From the NCBI GenBank assembly GCA_003864495.1, contig ML133411.1:891237-955236 (forward strand): a stretch of DNA of 64,000 nt. Reading direction: 5' to 3'. Position numbers and translations under genes: made by a program. This document shows, piece after piece, positions 1 to 12,956 of the stretch (within the stretch, counting starts at the first letter, position 1; every line of letters starts with the position of its first letter). Below the pieces are notes generated by a model that did no database searches, was not told where the DNA came from, and saw nothing but the letters and a program-made list of their open reading frames with translations. Source of the DNA: Nemopilema nomurai. Lineage: Eukaryota; Cnidaria; Scyphozoa; Rhizostomeae; Rhizostomatidae.

Positions 1-2927
1 GACTCCATCTGTAATAAATTTTTCAGTCTCTAAAATAACGGTACTTGGCTTTTTAATGACAAATTTATCGTTCCTGATAGTATATGACTGTTACGTTGCT
101 TAAAAAGGCCTAATCAAGTGCTCATGTATTATATGTTCTACTCCTTGGCCTTTTGCCCTACAACTAAGTAACGTTACGCCCAAATCTATTCTAATTTATT
201 CAAAACATTGCAATAAAGAATCATGAAATCTGAAACTATGCTCTATAACATCTGAGTTTCCGTTGATTTTAGCTTTATACATTGCTATGGCTAATCTTTG
301 CATGCTTGGCCGATGTATGGTTGAAACACATAAGCAAACCTTCAAAAGAAGAATAATAGCTTACATATGCCATACTGACCTTTTATGAGCATCGCTGATT
401 TTTGGGCTACAAAACATCCATAACATGGGAAAATAATTGAAGAAGGTAGTGAAAAAAAAATCATTCATAGTTTTCTCTTTTCTTCATCTAAATAAGGTAC
501 AATTCTTGCTTCATTCCATAACAAATCTTTTTTGTGTGACAATCAAACCTTAGATGATTATCATGTATCCCGAGTAATTGTCTAAGTGTTTGATATAGGT
601 TTGACATATTAATTGTTGATAAAACTAAAAAAAATTATCATTTAAGAAACCCTTCATTAATTAAATTTAATAGGTTTTGTATTGATTTTCTGACAGCTAG
701 TCCTAAAACAGATTTTGTGATTCTTAAGAGAATTTGGTCATCAAGGGTCTCCGATTCTGCTCTACTTCTTCATGAATAAAGATTACTCTTAAGTTTTCAA
801 ATCTATGAGATACTCTTAAATTTGAAAATCACTCCTCATTGAACATTACTGTTGTCGGCAAAGAGATATGGACCTCATCCCTCTAAAAATAGGTTACACC
901 GTGATTTCGGAGACTATGATAAGATAAACATTCATAAATAGTATTTTGCTTTCAAAATACCTGTTGCAACATAGCCACAGGGAAATCTTTTGATACAACA
1001 AATAATAGATTGTACATTGGATCCTATTGCTAAACTAATTTAATAAAACAAAAACATTATCATAAGACTGAGGCAAATACTTACTCTAGAATCCGGAGCC
1101 CCGCGGTTTTTTTTTTGAACAAGTCAAAACGACGTTATAAGCCGAGTTACAGCCAGTGTGGCATTCGCTTGATTCCATTTTCTCAATTGCGGATTTTAAA
1201 AACATTACGAATAAAATATGTTTCATGTTTCACTCTTGGATTCGTTTCAATTTCAAAGTGTTCAATCATACTCCTTGATCGGAAGCACTCAGAAGTGGCG
1301 AAGAAATCCAAGACTTTTGGGCAAAGATTAATCTGCATGGTTCCATTTCAACAGCCATCTCGGGCCCTGAGGTTGTAAACGACACAGGTCCTTGGGGGCA
1401 TCAAAATTTCGTGTGCCAGCATTATCAAGGCCTAGGCACGGGAAAATTACCCCAGCTACCCATACTCTCTCGGCGGTACTCATTCTAGCATTCAATTCTC
1501 TGCTGTCCTTCCTTAGCACCAACCCAAAGCTTGCGTACCAAATAGTTAATCACATTGACAATTGCGTGTTCCTCGCTACTTCTGAGAGCCAACGACCCAA
1601 GCGTTTCATCAAGCGTTAATTAGTGCAACAGTTTTTAGTTCGTCGCTTTCAACCGTGTCTGTCGAACCCAAACTCGGATGCGGGCAGAGTAAGCTGAATC
1701 GAGAGCTACCAGATCTGGTGACTTGATGTACTCTCGATGGCGTACTTGTGCGTGAATCCGACTCACCTCTCCCAAGAACTTCCTTTCTCTCTGAAGCACA
1801 ACAAATCTGCAATAGGTGAAACACTATCACTTACTCGGCTCGTTGATAGACATTGAAAACAGTGAGAAATAAGATTGCTATGCGATTAATGAATTTTATA
1901 AAATATTTGTGTTCTGTCCACACTAACTCCAGACGTAGTTTATACTTATAGATTCAGATTGAAAAGACTGCATTTCCTGGAATAAGGGGTGCCGTCCTAA
2001 AGAAGTACAAAGGAAGGAGGGGTTGTGCTGTAAAATAATTATACAGGCCACGATCTGGACCACACCCATTTAGCAGTTTGCGATAATGATCATAAGACGA
2101 AACCATAAATGGTTGCAAGCAAGAATCATAAACTGCACAATAAAGACACTTCATTATAATTTACTTCTAAGTTTTATCGATAAAACTTTTTTGTTTGTAG
2201 TATGACATCCTTCCTTTGATAAAAGACATCCATCCCCCTTAGCCCCCCTTCATGACATCCCTGCATAGAATTCTAAATACGTAAATTAATCTCTCTAACA
2301 TAGATGGAAAATGGAATAATCGATAAACTTCATAGAATTATAGTCGCATGTAAGGTACGAGGCTGGGGGACAGGGGTTTAGCCGCCATTGGCACCAATGA
2401 CGTCGGAACTTTTTGAAATTTTGCAACGTTTTCGACAATTTTCGGAAAAGTTGCAACTCAACGTACTTAGCTTCTCCCATTTCAAAGCTGTAGCATTGAG
2501 TTATTCCGAACATCGGAAACCTTCTCTCCCCACCCAAAACAAATCTAGCAAATCTCGCCCCACTCTGCCCCTGTGTGTATTGCAGGGTGTTTTTACGTTA
2601 TTTTCCTTATCGTCCTGTTAGGTGAAGAATGCTTCCTTCTTCGCCGTGGCCTCGATTCTATCTGCAATCTGTACTTGAATTACTTTATTTCTTCAAAACA
2701 ATTTGGTGTGTACCTTAACCATTAATTTGAAGTTGCATGTAAAATGCAAGTATAAAGCATTTTACCTAAATTGAAATGACTGCTCGTCCGCATTCAGATG
2801 GCGTATAAAAACAGTGTGAGAACTATTTCTCTCTACCAGACAAACCTGCCATCGCACACCCCCACATTCTTGTTCTGGCAAAGCTACTCCATTCCCATTT
2901 GTTGGGCATTCTCCAGCTCTCAACAAC
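1..2927. other. AT-rich non-coding stretch
   Basis: No open frame here has the composition or motif content of a real protein, and I recognise no RNA gene or transposon end. Short open frames on both strands are random-looking. The part near 2340-2640 is richer in G and C and looks like an old repeat, but I cannot name it. Confidence 0.5.
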
Positions 2928-3053
2928 CACATCAAGCAATCCACCGATACCGTTTCGATCTCCAAAATCCCCTGAAACAATTAAGTTAAATTAATTATGT
3001 TCATAACCCAGCCATAGACCGGAGCAGAAATTGACTAGAGTACAGACTTCTCA

Positions 3054-3097
3054 CTTCTCACTCTAGTCTTTTCTTTATAGACGACTAGAATGAGAAG
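3054..3097. repeat. Hairpin in duplication copy 1
   Basis: Arms 3054-3068 and 3083-3097 are inverted repeats matching at 14 of 15 positions around a 14-base T-rich loop. The same structure recurs at 8073-8116. Function unknown; it could be a degraded MITE end. Confidence 0.6.
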
Positions 3098-3660
3098 TGC
3101 GGCCCATACAGGCCAACAAGTTTTTTTGAAAGGTTGCTAGCTAGAGGACACCTTGAAAGGTCGTGTGAGGATCTTTAACATAACATTTCTCCCCCCCCCC
3201 CCAGGATGATCAGTTGAGCTTTATATTTAACGGGGAATCCAGCTAATAATTTTGAGTAGGAGATTTGTCTGTGATCCAATAATTTTGGGTATCTGATATC
3301 TCTTTTGGATAATAGTTGGTAGGCGAGTTACCAACTATAAACTTTTATATTAACTTTTAGGTTCAATCCAACCAGATCAAAAACAGGACTTATTTCAACA
3401 TGGGTAAAGTTGAGCAATTTGCAATCAATCCATAAAGAAGGGAATATACAAGATATGGCTTATGAATAATTGCAAATTTTCGTTAATCGTTTTGGTGATT
3501 TCGGGAAATTGCGAATGGGCCCTGCAACAGACATGAGTCTGCAACGTGATGTTGTTCGGGACAAGAGTTAAGGTGCACAAATTTTGGCATTCCTTATACT
3601 GCTACAATGGAAAGTAGACAAAGTTATGAATTCTCCAACAGAAATTAAAGATACTGGAAA

Positions 3661-3957
3661 CTCAGGCGCCGACTTTTATTTCTCCCAGGGGGGCTCAAAA
3701 TTTAAATTTAAAAAAATTAAAAAAAGTTAAAAGGTAGAGAAATTACCTGTTGCTTTAATAACGTAATACAACATATGTAGTATGTATAAAAACAAAACAA
3801 AACATTTTAATGAAGCAGATATAACATCATGGTCTACAGTATCATCAGTTCAATTCTTTGATTGATTTTAAACGAAGTTCCCAGGGGGGGCTGAGCCCCC
3901 CATAGCAATTCCCAGGGGGGCTCGAGCCCCCAAGCCCCCACGTAGTCGGCGCCTATG
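3661..3957. mobile_element. hAT-like MITE, copy A
   Basis: About 297 bp with terminal inverted repeats built on AGGCGCCGACT at the left and AGTCGGCGCCT at the right. It has internal poly-G/poly-C blocks. Flanking octamers ACTGGAAA (3653-3660) and ATTGGAAA (3958-3965) match at 7 of 8 bases and look like a worn 8-bp target duplication. Better preserved copies at 37269 and 52164 show that the full terminus reads CATAGGCGCC. CA...TG ends with 8-bp duplications point to the hAT superfamily. No coding capacity. Confidence 0.8.
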
Positions 3958-4041
3958 ATTGGAAAGATATACACATGTAGAGAGAGAGAGTCACGAAATT
4001 GATATTCATATTATCGTCTACTTGACCAAATTTTAAAGTAC

Positions 4042-5361
4042 CTGTCTGCCAGTCTGCATTTCATGTTGCAATCTTTGGTTTTCTGCAAAAAGGGCAACCA
4101 TATGCTCACCGCTGTCTAATCTTCGATGGATGCTTAGCTCCTCTGCATTGCCCCAGAACAAACAGTGTGGAACTGTACACTGTTGTAACGCTTGCGGGCA
4201 CCGATACAAATGAATTAGCTGCATACATCTAAAGAAGGAGGCCATATTTCTTAAGTAAACTAGAAGTCTTACTGTGACAGGGAGTGGTGGAGAGCAGACT
4301 CTGGAATCCATTTTCTAGTTATCCATGTCCTAGAACATGCTGGCTTTTCCGTAGTGGCTGGCGCAGTTCAGAACAGGTATCAACTAGTTTAAAGAGGCCC
4401 TTGCTTGACATTTTGGAGTATGGAAGCGGTGCGACACAGGAATTTTGATTTACAGTATGCCATTGTGGTCTTACTTCAAAGGATGGAGAACTCGGACAAA
4501 CATCCAGTTGTAGTATATGAAACAGAGGAGTGGAAGCAGTAGGAGAATTTGAAGGAAGTAGGTCTAAAAGTTGCAGCGATGATCATATTTCCGCCCAAAC
4601 ATTGTCACTTGACTTGACAATAACTTGGACGCTGAAGACAATGATACTGAAATTCTTGCCATGGAAGCAGTTCTTGTCATTCACTATCAGAAAGGTTTGG
4701 TGCATGAAATGTTGTATGCGGTTGACCAAGACAAAAACTAACCATCTTCACAGAACTGCATATAGGGAACTTCAAATGCAAAATTAAGCTTAAATGTTTA
4801 ATGAAGAAAGAAGACATATCACAAATTGAGTCATTAAAGGGTATGCTGCTTGACCTGCTTCATGGTTTTGCCTAAGTGATACAATAAGACTGGGATGCAC
4901 AGCAAACCTTGTAACATTTTCAGCACCACAGCTGACACGGCACCTGTCTTCCTGGACACTCGTGCAATGCATGAAATTGCGTATAACTTTGCTGGAACGG
5001 TTCCTGGCAAATGTTGCAGCACAGCATTGTATATGGACAACTCTCAGCATGGCTGGATGATTCCCGTCTTTTCACTTCTGCATTGCATTGACTGTTGGGA
5101 CAGCTGATTATCATCTCTTGGCATATGGATAGATGCTCCATCACACTGCCCACGGTTGCAGTGAATGGGCAGTACCTGCAGTATGGTCTGATGCACTCAA
5201 CCATTGCCTTTAAGGCGTAATTTATTATTGTATCATGTCGAACAGGGGCTCGGGAAAGCGAGCACACATTTAAAGTCGATCTCAACACAATTGTATCACG
5301 GCAGTTCCTGCACACAGAATGTCCGCAATGCTCAATGACTGGCTTCAGACAAATATATTGG
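4042..5361 (-). CDS. TRAF-like zinc-finger protein, two internal exons (copy 1)
   Basis: Two minus-strand exons. The first (5361-4944) follows a pyrimidine-rich acceptor ending CAG. It encodes the second half of a RING-like domain (CLKPVIEHCGHSVCRNC) and then spaced Cys/His pairs with the rhythm of TRAF-type zinc fingers. Its end is uncertain: a CAG/GTGCC donor lies at 4943, and otherwise the frame stops at 4920. The second (4228-4042) lies between a CTTTAG acceptor and a CAG/GTACTT donor and encodes one more finger plus a short coiled-coil start (ENQRLQHEM). In TRAF and SIAH proteins such fingers lead to a MATH or substrate-binding domain. None is visible here, nor is a first RING cysteine pair, and the two exons are not in matching phase. 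It may be a gene fragment. The intron holds a degenerate plus-strand frame (about 4440-4890) that I cannot identify. Confidence 0.6.
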
Positions 5362-5450
5362 CTGAGAAAAACAATTTTCAAGTTGCATGATATCATGACA
5401 GTATTTGAAAATTTTCTTTTAGAAATCTCAAACCATACAAAAAATGCCAT

Positions 5451-7946
5451 ACACGTTTTTTTATAAGAAACCTACCTCAAGGGCTAGTTCCAAAAGTTCC
5501 TTATTCGTAGCCCTCATATCATCAGACTTTAGTACCAAAAGTTCCTTAAAAGTTCTTTAATTTTCACTGCACATCAACAAGTCTTAGCACTTAATAGAGA
5601 GAGAGGGGCGAGGCAGCATATGCGGAAACTACTCGACGAGGCACTTCACACACGAATAGCACACAATCTATGCGAGTATTGGCTGCAAATGAATGGAACC
5701 GGCTTTTTAGTTTTGATGCTTGCATTTATAGAAACTTTTCAAATCGAAAAGTTCCCTAGAGATTTCGTTTTTAGTAGTATAAGTTCTCTATATATTTCAG
5801 CCTTCTACGTGTAGGTTCCCTATAAAGTGGTTCCGTATAAAAAAGCGTGTATTGAAAATATGATGATTTAGATAAATTGCAGAAGAAAAATATATCTATG
5901 GTAAAATATATGGATGTGCACATAACTTTCAAATAGAGATTATTGCAATAAAATGCGCTATGTCAATGCTTTTGCCACCGTTTCGTGATGGTATAACTTC
6001 AGCCCCTCCCCTCTTTAAAAGAACTTCATATCAAAATCTACAATCCCCCCAGCCTAACATGGCGGTTACGCGAAGGTTGAAAGTTTCCAAAGGCAGCTAG
6101 CTGAAAGATCAGAAAATAAAGAGCGGGAAACAATGCGTATGCAAAGAAAATGAATTTCTTGCACTATGGGCGAGCGCAAGCAATAAACAACATTGTACAT
6201 CTCCCATGAACCCTTGGAAAAACGTTTCTGATTGACAACAATCATTCCAGAGGGTATGAACAGGACCCCCTCTAACAAACTAACTGGGTGTACAATTGCC
6301 CATCCAGCTTATTCTTTGGTCCTTTTTACATCATTTAAAACAGAAGACCTATTGCCCCTTTTAACCAGAAAAACAATGGAATGCCCTCCAGTCCTAGTCC
6401 CTTAAAGGAGGTCACTGGTGTGAACTGGTGGAAACTCATTCGATTTGACAAAACACATTGTGCCAGCCATTTAGTAATGTTTTGGTCTGATCCGAGCAGC
6501 TGCTGGTCAAAGAGACACTGTGTATAAAAAATGTAGTGTTTGCTAACCACGCTGGACAGATTAAGGTAGGATTGACCTCCTCTGAGATATCGAAGCCGTG
6601 ATCCATATCGTTCTTGTCAACTAAATAAACTTGTAATGTACTTCTGACTCCAGACTTGAATTCTGCATGGTGTTCATGTTGTGGTTATTAATCACTCGCC
6701 GCCCAATCATTGTCATCAGCACTGTTGGTCCCCCACTCCTAGTAAATTTTTGTCAAGGAAATTTTTTCATAGAATGATTGGTTGTAATTGGAAAGGATGT
6801 TCGTACAGTTGCGGAGTTCTAGGGGTGTATTACCGCCCCCCCCCCCACTTTTCTGAAAAATGGTAATTTAGACTCTTCCAAAAGTGGCATAAAAATGATG
6901 AAGAAGGTAGGATGCATATAAGTGATCTTATCTGTCAGTTCTTTTCTAAATCGTTATATAAAAGGCGCATTTCTAACTTTAACAGCTTCATGCAATTCCA
7001 AACTGCGACAGTCAAAGTTTTTAAATTTCTGGATCACTTACTTTCCTACAGACGGGCTTTTATATAAAAATACATCATGTAAAGTCATATCTTTGATGCC
7101 CTGTAAATTAATTGCTCTTTCCTTCAAAACAAGGACACTGCCGAAGTTTGCTAGGCAAAAGTTCTATACACAGTTCAAAAGAACGCCTAGTTTGACTAAG
7201 ATTTCAAATCTCTTATGGAAATAACAAAAACATTAGAAGGTAATAAACTCATTTGCAGGTGACCAAATTAAGTAAATACGGTTTTAAAACAGACACTTTT
7301 CAATTCATGGGGTAAGTAATACTCAGGGGCGGACCGAGCACTTTTGTTTGGGGGTGAGGGAAGGTTGCAGTGCTAGTGACCAACAAGCAAGGGACAACCT
7401 GCGGCTTAAAAGCGGAACTAAAATAAAATAGAAAGGGGGGAAATGTGTCGGGACCACATTCTTTAGATGTTAGGGAAACGACAAAGCTTTGATAATTTAT
7501 AGCGACTTTTCGACATGTTTTGGGTATCTAGAAAGTAATGAATTGGCAAAAGCAAGGTATTCTGAGGCATTTGCTGGGAAGATGAATTCACATTCATTCC
7601 ATTCCATTTTTGGCTTTGGAGCCAGTCAGAAAAATCAGATACTAAATCATCTTCGCAAGCATCAACGCCATATTAAGTTATGATAAAAACATGCCCCCAA
7701 GAGAGTATTCCCCTTTAGCACATCATTTAAATGGGCGCGCTATCATCTGACACATACTAACAAAATGCATTGGCAAACTTATAAATCATGCGGAAAACAA
7801 TTATTGAAAGGGCTAAATTTAGCGGACGCTACATTTCCTATGACTTTGTTGTATTCTTTTAGTTGCTAGTTGTTAGATGGTAGTGCGCCTGATCCGAGTA
7901 TATCCGAGGTGAGAGAGGTAGGATACTACTTTGAAACAAAATGGCA
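5451..7946. other. Unassigned part of the duplication unit
   Basis: About 2.5 kb (matched by 10471-12956 in copy 2) without a convincing gene. It holds a poly-C run near 6838 and a hAT-like terminal motif CAGGGGCGGA near 7323 with no partner end found. Open frames of 60-100 codons repeat between copies only because the DNA does. Confidence 0.5.
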
Positions 7947-8072
7947 CACATCAAGCAATCCACCGATACCGTTTCGATCTCCAAAATCCCCTGAAACAAT
8001 TAAGTTAAATTAATTCTGTTCATAACCCAGCCATAGACCGGAGCAGAAATTGACTAGAGTACAGACTTCTCA

Positions 8073-8116
8073 CTTCTCACTCTAGTCTTTTCTTTATAGA
8101 CGACTAGAATGAGAAG
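8073..8116. repeat. Hairpin in duplication copy 2
   Basis: Duplicate of the 3054-3097 hairpin, arms 8073-8087 and 8102-8116. Confidence 0.6.
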
Positions 8117-8679
8117 TGCGGCCCATACAGGCCAACAAGTTTTTTTGAAAGGTTGCTAGCTAGAGGACACCTTGAAAGGTCGTGTGAGGATCTTTAACAT
8201 AACATTTCTCCCCCCCCCCCCAGGATGATCAGTTGAGCTTTATATTTAACGGGGAATCCAGCTAATAATTTTGAGTAGGAGATTTGTCTGTGATCCAATA
8301 ATTTTGGGTATCTGATATCTCTTTTGGATAATAGTTGGTAGGCGAGTTACCAACTATAAACTTTTATATTAACTTTTAGGTTCAATCCAACCAGATCAAA
8401 AACAGGACTTATTTCAACATGGGTAAAGTTGAGCAATTTGCAATCAATCCATAAAGAAGGGAATATACAAGATATGGCTTATGAATAATTGCAAATTTTC
8501 GGTAATCGTTTTGGTGATTTCGGGAAATTGCGAATGGGCCCTGCAACAGACATGAGTCTGCAACGTGATGTTGTTCGGGACAAGAGTTAAGGTGCACAAA
8601 TTTTGGCATTCCTTATACTGCTACAATGGAAAGTAGACAAAGTTATGAATTCTCCAACAGAAATTAAAGATACTGGAAA

Positions 8680-8977
8680 CTCAGGCGCCGACTTTTATTT
8701 CTCCCAGGGGGGGCTCAAAATTTAAATTTAAAAAAATTAAAAAAAGTTAAAAGGTAGAGAAATTACCTGTTGCTTTAATAACGTAATACAACATATGTAG
8801 TATGTATAAAAACAAAACAAAACATTTTAATGAAGCAGATATAACATCATGGTCTACAGTATCATCAGTTCAATTCTTTGATTGATTTTAAACGAAGTTC
8901 CCAGGGGGGGCTGAGCCCCCCATAGCAATTCCCAGGGGGGCTCGAGCCCCCAAGCCCCCACGTAGTCGGCGCCTATG
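8680..8977. mobile_element. hAT-like MITE, copy B
   Basis: Copy of the 3661-3957 MITE carried along by the tandem duplication, with the same flanking octamers. It is not an independent insertion. Confidence 0.8.
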
Positions 8978-9061
8978 ATTGGAAAGATATACACATGTAG
9001 AGAGAGAGAGTCACGAAATTGATATTCATATTATCGTCTACTTGACCAAATTTTAAAGTAC

Positions 9062-10381
9062 CTGTCTGCCAGTCTGCATTTCATGTTGCAATCTTTGGTT
9101 TTCTGCAAAAAGGGCAACCATATGCTCACCGCTGTCTAATCTTCGATGGATGCTTAGCTCCTCTGCATTGCCCCAGAACAAACAGTGTGGAACTGTACAC
9201 TGTTGTAACGCTTGCGGGCACCGATACAAATGAATTAGCTGCATACATCTAAAGAAGGAGGCCATATTTCTTAAGTAAACTAGAAGTCTTACTGTGACAG
9301 GGAGTGGTGGAGAGCAGACTCTGGAATCCATTTTCTAGTTATCCATGTCCTAGAACATGCTGGCTTTTCCGTAGTGGCTGGCGCAGTTCAGAACAGGTAT
9401 CAACTAGTTTAAAGAGGCCCTTGCTTGACATTTTGGAGTATGGAAGCGGTGCGACACAGGAATTTTGATTTACAGTATGCCATTGTGGTCTTACTTCAAA
9501 GGATGGAGAACTCGGACAAACATCCAGTTGTAGTATATGAAACAGAGGAGTGGAAGCAGTAGGAGAATTTGAAGGAAGTAGGTCTAAAAGTTGCAGCGAT
9601 GATCATATTTCCGCCCAAACATTGTCACTTGACTTGACAATAACTTGGACGCTGAAGACAATGATACTGAAATTCTTGCCATGGAAGCAGTTCTTGTCAT
9701 TCACTATCAGAAAGGTTTGGTGCATGAAATGTTGTATGCGGTTGACCAAGACAAAAACTAACCATCTTCACAGAACTGCATATAGGGAACTTCAAATGCA
9801 AAATTAAGCTTAAATGTTTAATGAAGAAAGAAGACATATCACAAATTGAGTCATTAAAGGGTATGCTGCTTGACCTGCTTCATGGTTTTGCCTAAGTGAT
9901 ACAATAAGACTGGGATGCACAGCAAACCTTGTAACATTTTCAGCACCACAGCTGACACGGCACCTGTCTTCCTGGACACTCGTGCAATGCATGAAATTGC
10001 GTATAACTTTGCTGGAACGGTTCCTGGCAAATGTTGCAGCACAGCATTGTATATGGACAACTCTCAGCATGGCTGGATGATTCCCGTCTTTTCACTTCTG
10101 CATTGCATTGACTGTTGGGACAGCTGATTATCATCTCTTGGCATATGGATAGATGCTCCATCACACTGCCCACGGTTGCAGTGAATGGGCAGTACCTGCA
10201 GTATGGTCTGATGCACTCAACCATTGCCTTTAAGGCGTAATTTATTATTGTATCATGTCGAACAGGGGCTCGGGAAAGCGAGCACACATTTAAAGTCGAT
10301 CTCAACACAATTGTATCACGGCAGTTCCTGCACACAGAATGTCCGCAATGCTCAATGACTGGCTTCAGACAAATATATTGG
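9062..10381 (-). CDS. TRAF-like zinc-finger protein, two internal exons (copy 2)
   Basis: Same two exons as 4042-5361, at 10381-9964 and 9248-9062, with identical predicted protein. The splice sites are conserved. As in copy 1, no MATH domain or complete RING is encoded nearby, so both are partial TRAF-like units. A functional gene would need exons from outside the duplicated block. Confidence 0.6.
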
Positions 10382-12956
10382 CTGAGAAAAACAATTTTCA
10401 AGTTGCATGATATCATGACAGTATTTGAAAATTTTCTTTTAGAAATCTCAAACCATACAAAAAATGCCATACACGTTTTTTTATAAGAAACCTACCTCAA
10501 GGGCTAGTTCCAAAAGTTCCTTATTCGTAGCCCTCATATCATCAGACTTTAGTACCAAAAGTTCCTTAAAAGTTCTTTAATTTTCACTGCACATCAACAA
10601 GTCTTAGCACTTAATAGAGAGAGAGGGCGAGGCAGCATATGCGGAAACTACTCGACGAGGCACTTCACACACGAATAGCACACAATCTATGCGAGTATTG
10701 GCTGCAAATGAATGGAACCGGCTTTTTAGTTTTGATGCTTGCATTTATAGAAACTTTTCAAATCGAAAAGTTCCCTAGAGATTTCGTTTTTAGTAGTATA
10801 AGTTCTTTATATATTTCGGCCTTCTACGTGTAGGTTCCCTATAAAGTGGTTCCGTATAAAAAAGCGTGTATTGAAAATATGATGATTTAGATAAATTGCA
10901 GAAGAAAAATATATCTATGGTAAAATATATGGATGTGCACATAACTTTCAAATAGAGATTATTGCAATAAAATGCGCTATGTCAATGCTTTTGCCACCGT
11001 TTCGTGATGGTATAACTTCAGCCCCTCCCCTCTTAAAAAGAACTTCATATCAAAATCTACAATCCCCCCAGCCTAACATGGCGGTTACGCGAAGGTTGAA
11101 AGTTTCCAAAGGCAGCTAGCTGAAAGATCAGAAAATAAAGAGCGGGAAACAATGCGTATGCAAAGAAAATGAATTTCTTGCACTATGGGCGAGCGCAAGC
11201 AATAAACAACATTGTACATCTCCCATGAACCCTTGGAAAAACGTTTCTGATTGACAACAATCATTCCAGAGGGTATGAACAGGACCCCCTCTAACAAACT
11301 AACTGGGTGTACAATTGCCCATCCAGCTTATTCTTTGGTCCTTTTTACATCATTTAAAACAGAAGACCTATTGCCCCTTTTAACCAGAAAAACAATGGAA
11401 TGCCCTCCAGTCCTAGTCCCTTAAAGGAGGTCACTGGTGTGAACTGGTGGAAACTCATTCGATTTGACAAAACACATTGTGCCAGCCATTTAGTAATGTT
11501 TTGGTCTGATCCGAGCAGCTGCTGGTCAAAGAGACACTGTGTATAAAAAATGTAGTGTTTGCTAACCACGCTGGACAGATTAAGGTAGGATTGACCTCCT
11601 CTGAGATATCGAAGCCGTGATCCATATCGTTCTTGTCAACTAAATAAACTTGTAATGTACTTCTGACTCCAGACTTGAATTCTGCATGGTGTTCATGTTG
11701 TGGTTATTAATCACTCGCCGCCCAATCATTGTCATCAGCACTGTTGGTCCCCCACTCCTAGTAAATTTTTGTCAAGGAAATTTTTTCATAGAATGATTGG
11801 TTGTAATTGGAAAGGATGTTCGTACAGTTGCGGAGTTCTAGGGGTGTATTACCCCCCCCCCCACTTTTCTGAAAAATGGTAATTTAGACTCTTCCAAAAG
11901 TGGCATAAAAATGATGAAGAAGGTAGGATGCATATAAGTGATCTTATCTGTCAGTTCTTTTCTAAATCGTTATATAAAAGGCGCATTTCTAACTTTAACA
12001 GCTTCATGCAATTCCAAACTGCGACAGTCAAAGTTTTTAAATTTCTGGATCACTTACTTTCCTACAGACGGGCTTTTATATAAAAATACATCATGTAAAG
12101 TCATATCTTTGATGCCCTGTAAATTAATTGCTCTTTCCTTCAAAACAAGGACACTGCCGAAGTTTGCTAGGCAAAAGTTCTATACACAGTTCAAAAGAAC
12201 GCCTAGTTTGACTAAGATTTCAAATCTCTTATGGAAATAACAAAAACATTAGAAGGTAATAAACTCATTTGCAGGTGACCAAATTAAGTAAATACGGTTT
12301 TAAAACAGACACTTTTCAATTCATGGGGTAAGTAATACTCAGGGGCGGACCGAGCACCTTTTGTTTGGGGGTGAGGGAAGGTTGCAGTGCTAGTGACCAA
12401 CAAGCAAGGGACAACCTGCGGCTTAAAAGCGGAACTAAAATAAAATAGAAAGGGGGAAATGTGTCGGGACCACATTCTTTAGATGTTAGGGAAACGACAA
12501 AGCTTTGATAATTTATAGCGACTTTTCGACATGTTTTGGGTATCTAGAAAGTAATGAATTGGCAAAAGCAAGGTATTCTGAGGCATTTGCTGGGAAGATG
12601 AATTCACATTCATTCCATTCCATTTTTGGCTTTGGAGCCAGTCAGAAAAATCAGATACTAAATCATCTTCGCAAGCATCAACGCCATATTAAGTTATGAT
12701 AAAAACATGCCCCCAAGAGAGTATTCCCCTTTAGCACATCATTTAAATGGGCGCGCTATCATCTGACACATACTAACAAAATGCATTGGCAAACTTATAA
12801 ATCATGCGGAAAACAATTATTGAAAGGGCTAAATTTAGCGGACGCTACATTTCCTATGACTTTGTTGTATTCTTTTAGTTGCTAGTTGTTAGATGGTAGT
12901 GCGCCTGATCCGAGTATATCCGAGGTGAGAGAGGTAGGATACTACTTTGAAACAAA

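Larger units (their letters stand above)
2928..7946 (+). repeat. Direct tandem duplication, copy 1 (5,019 bp)
   Basis: This block is repeated almost base for base by 7947-12962. The two copies abut with no spacer: similarity starts at 2928/7947 and ends at 7946/12962. I saw only a few differences, for example at 2999/8018 and in C or G runs. The unit contains a hairpin, a MITE, two TRAF-like exons on the minus strand and unassigned DNA. Such high identity means a recent duplication, or an assembly artefact from unmerged haplotypes. Confidence 0.95.

Noticed and set aside
3661..3957. First reading of the MITE as a Mutator-type element with 10-bp target duplications
   Set aside because: Comparison with the empty site in Helitron copy 2 shows the following CA is host DNA, giving 8-bp duplications and CATAGG ends.
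4530..4787. Plus-strand 85-codon frame inside the TRAF-like intron
   Set aside because: The coding-like text nearby jumps frames and matches no family I know; identical copies reflect the duplication only.
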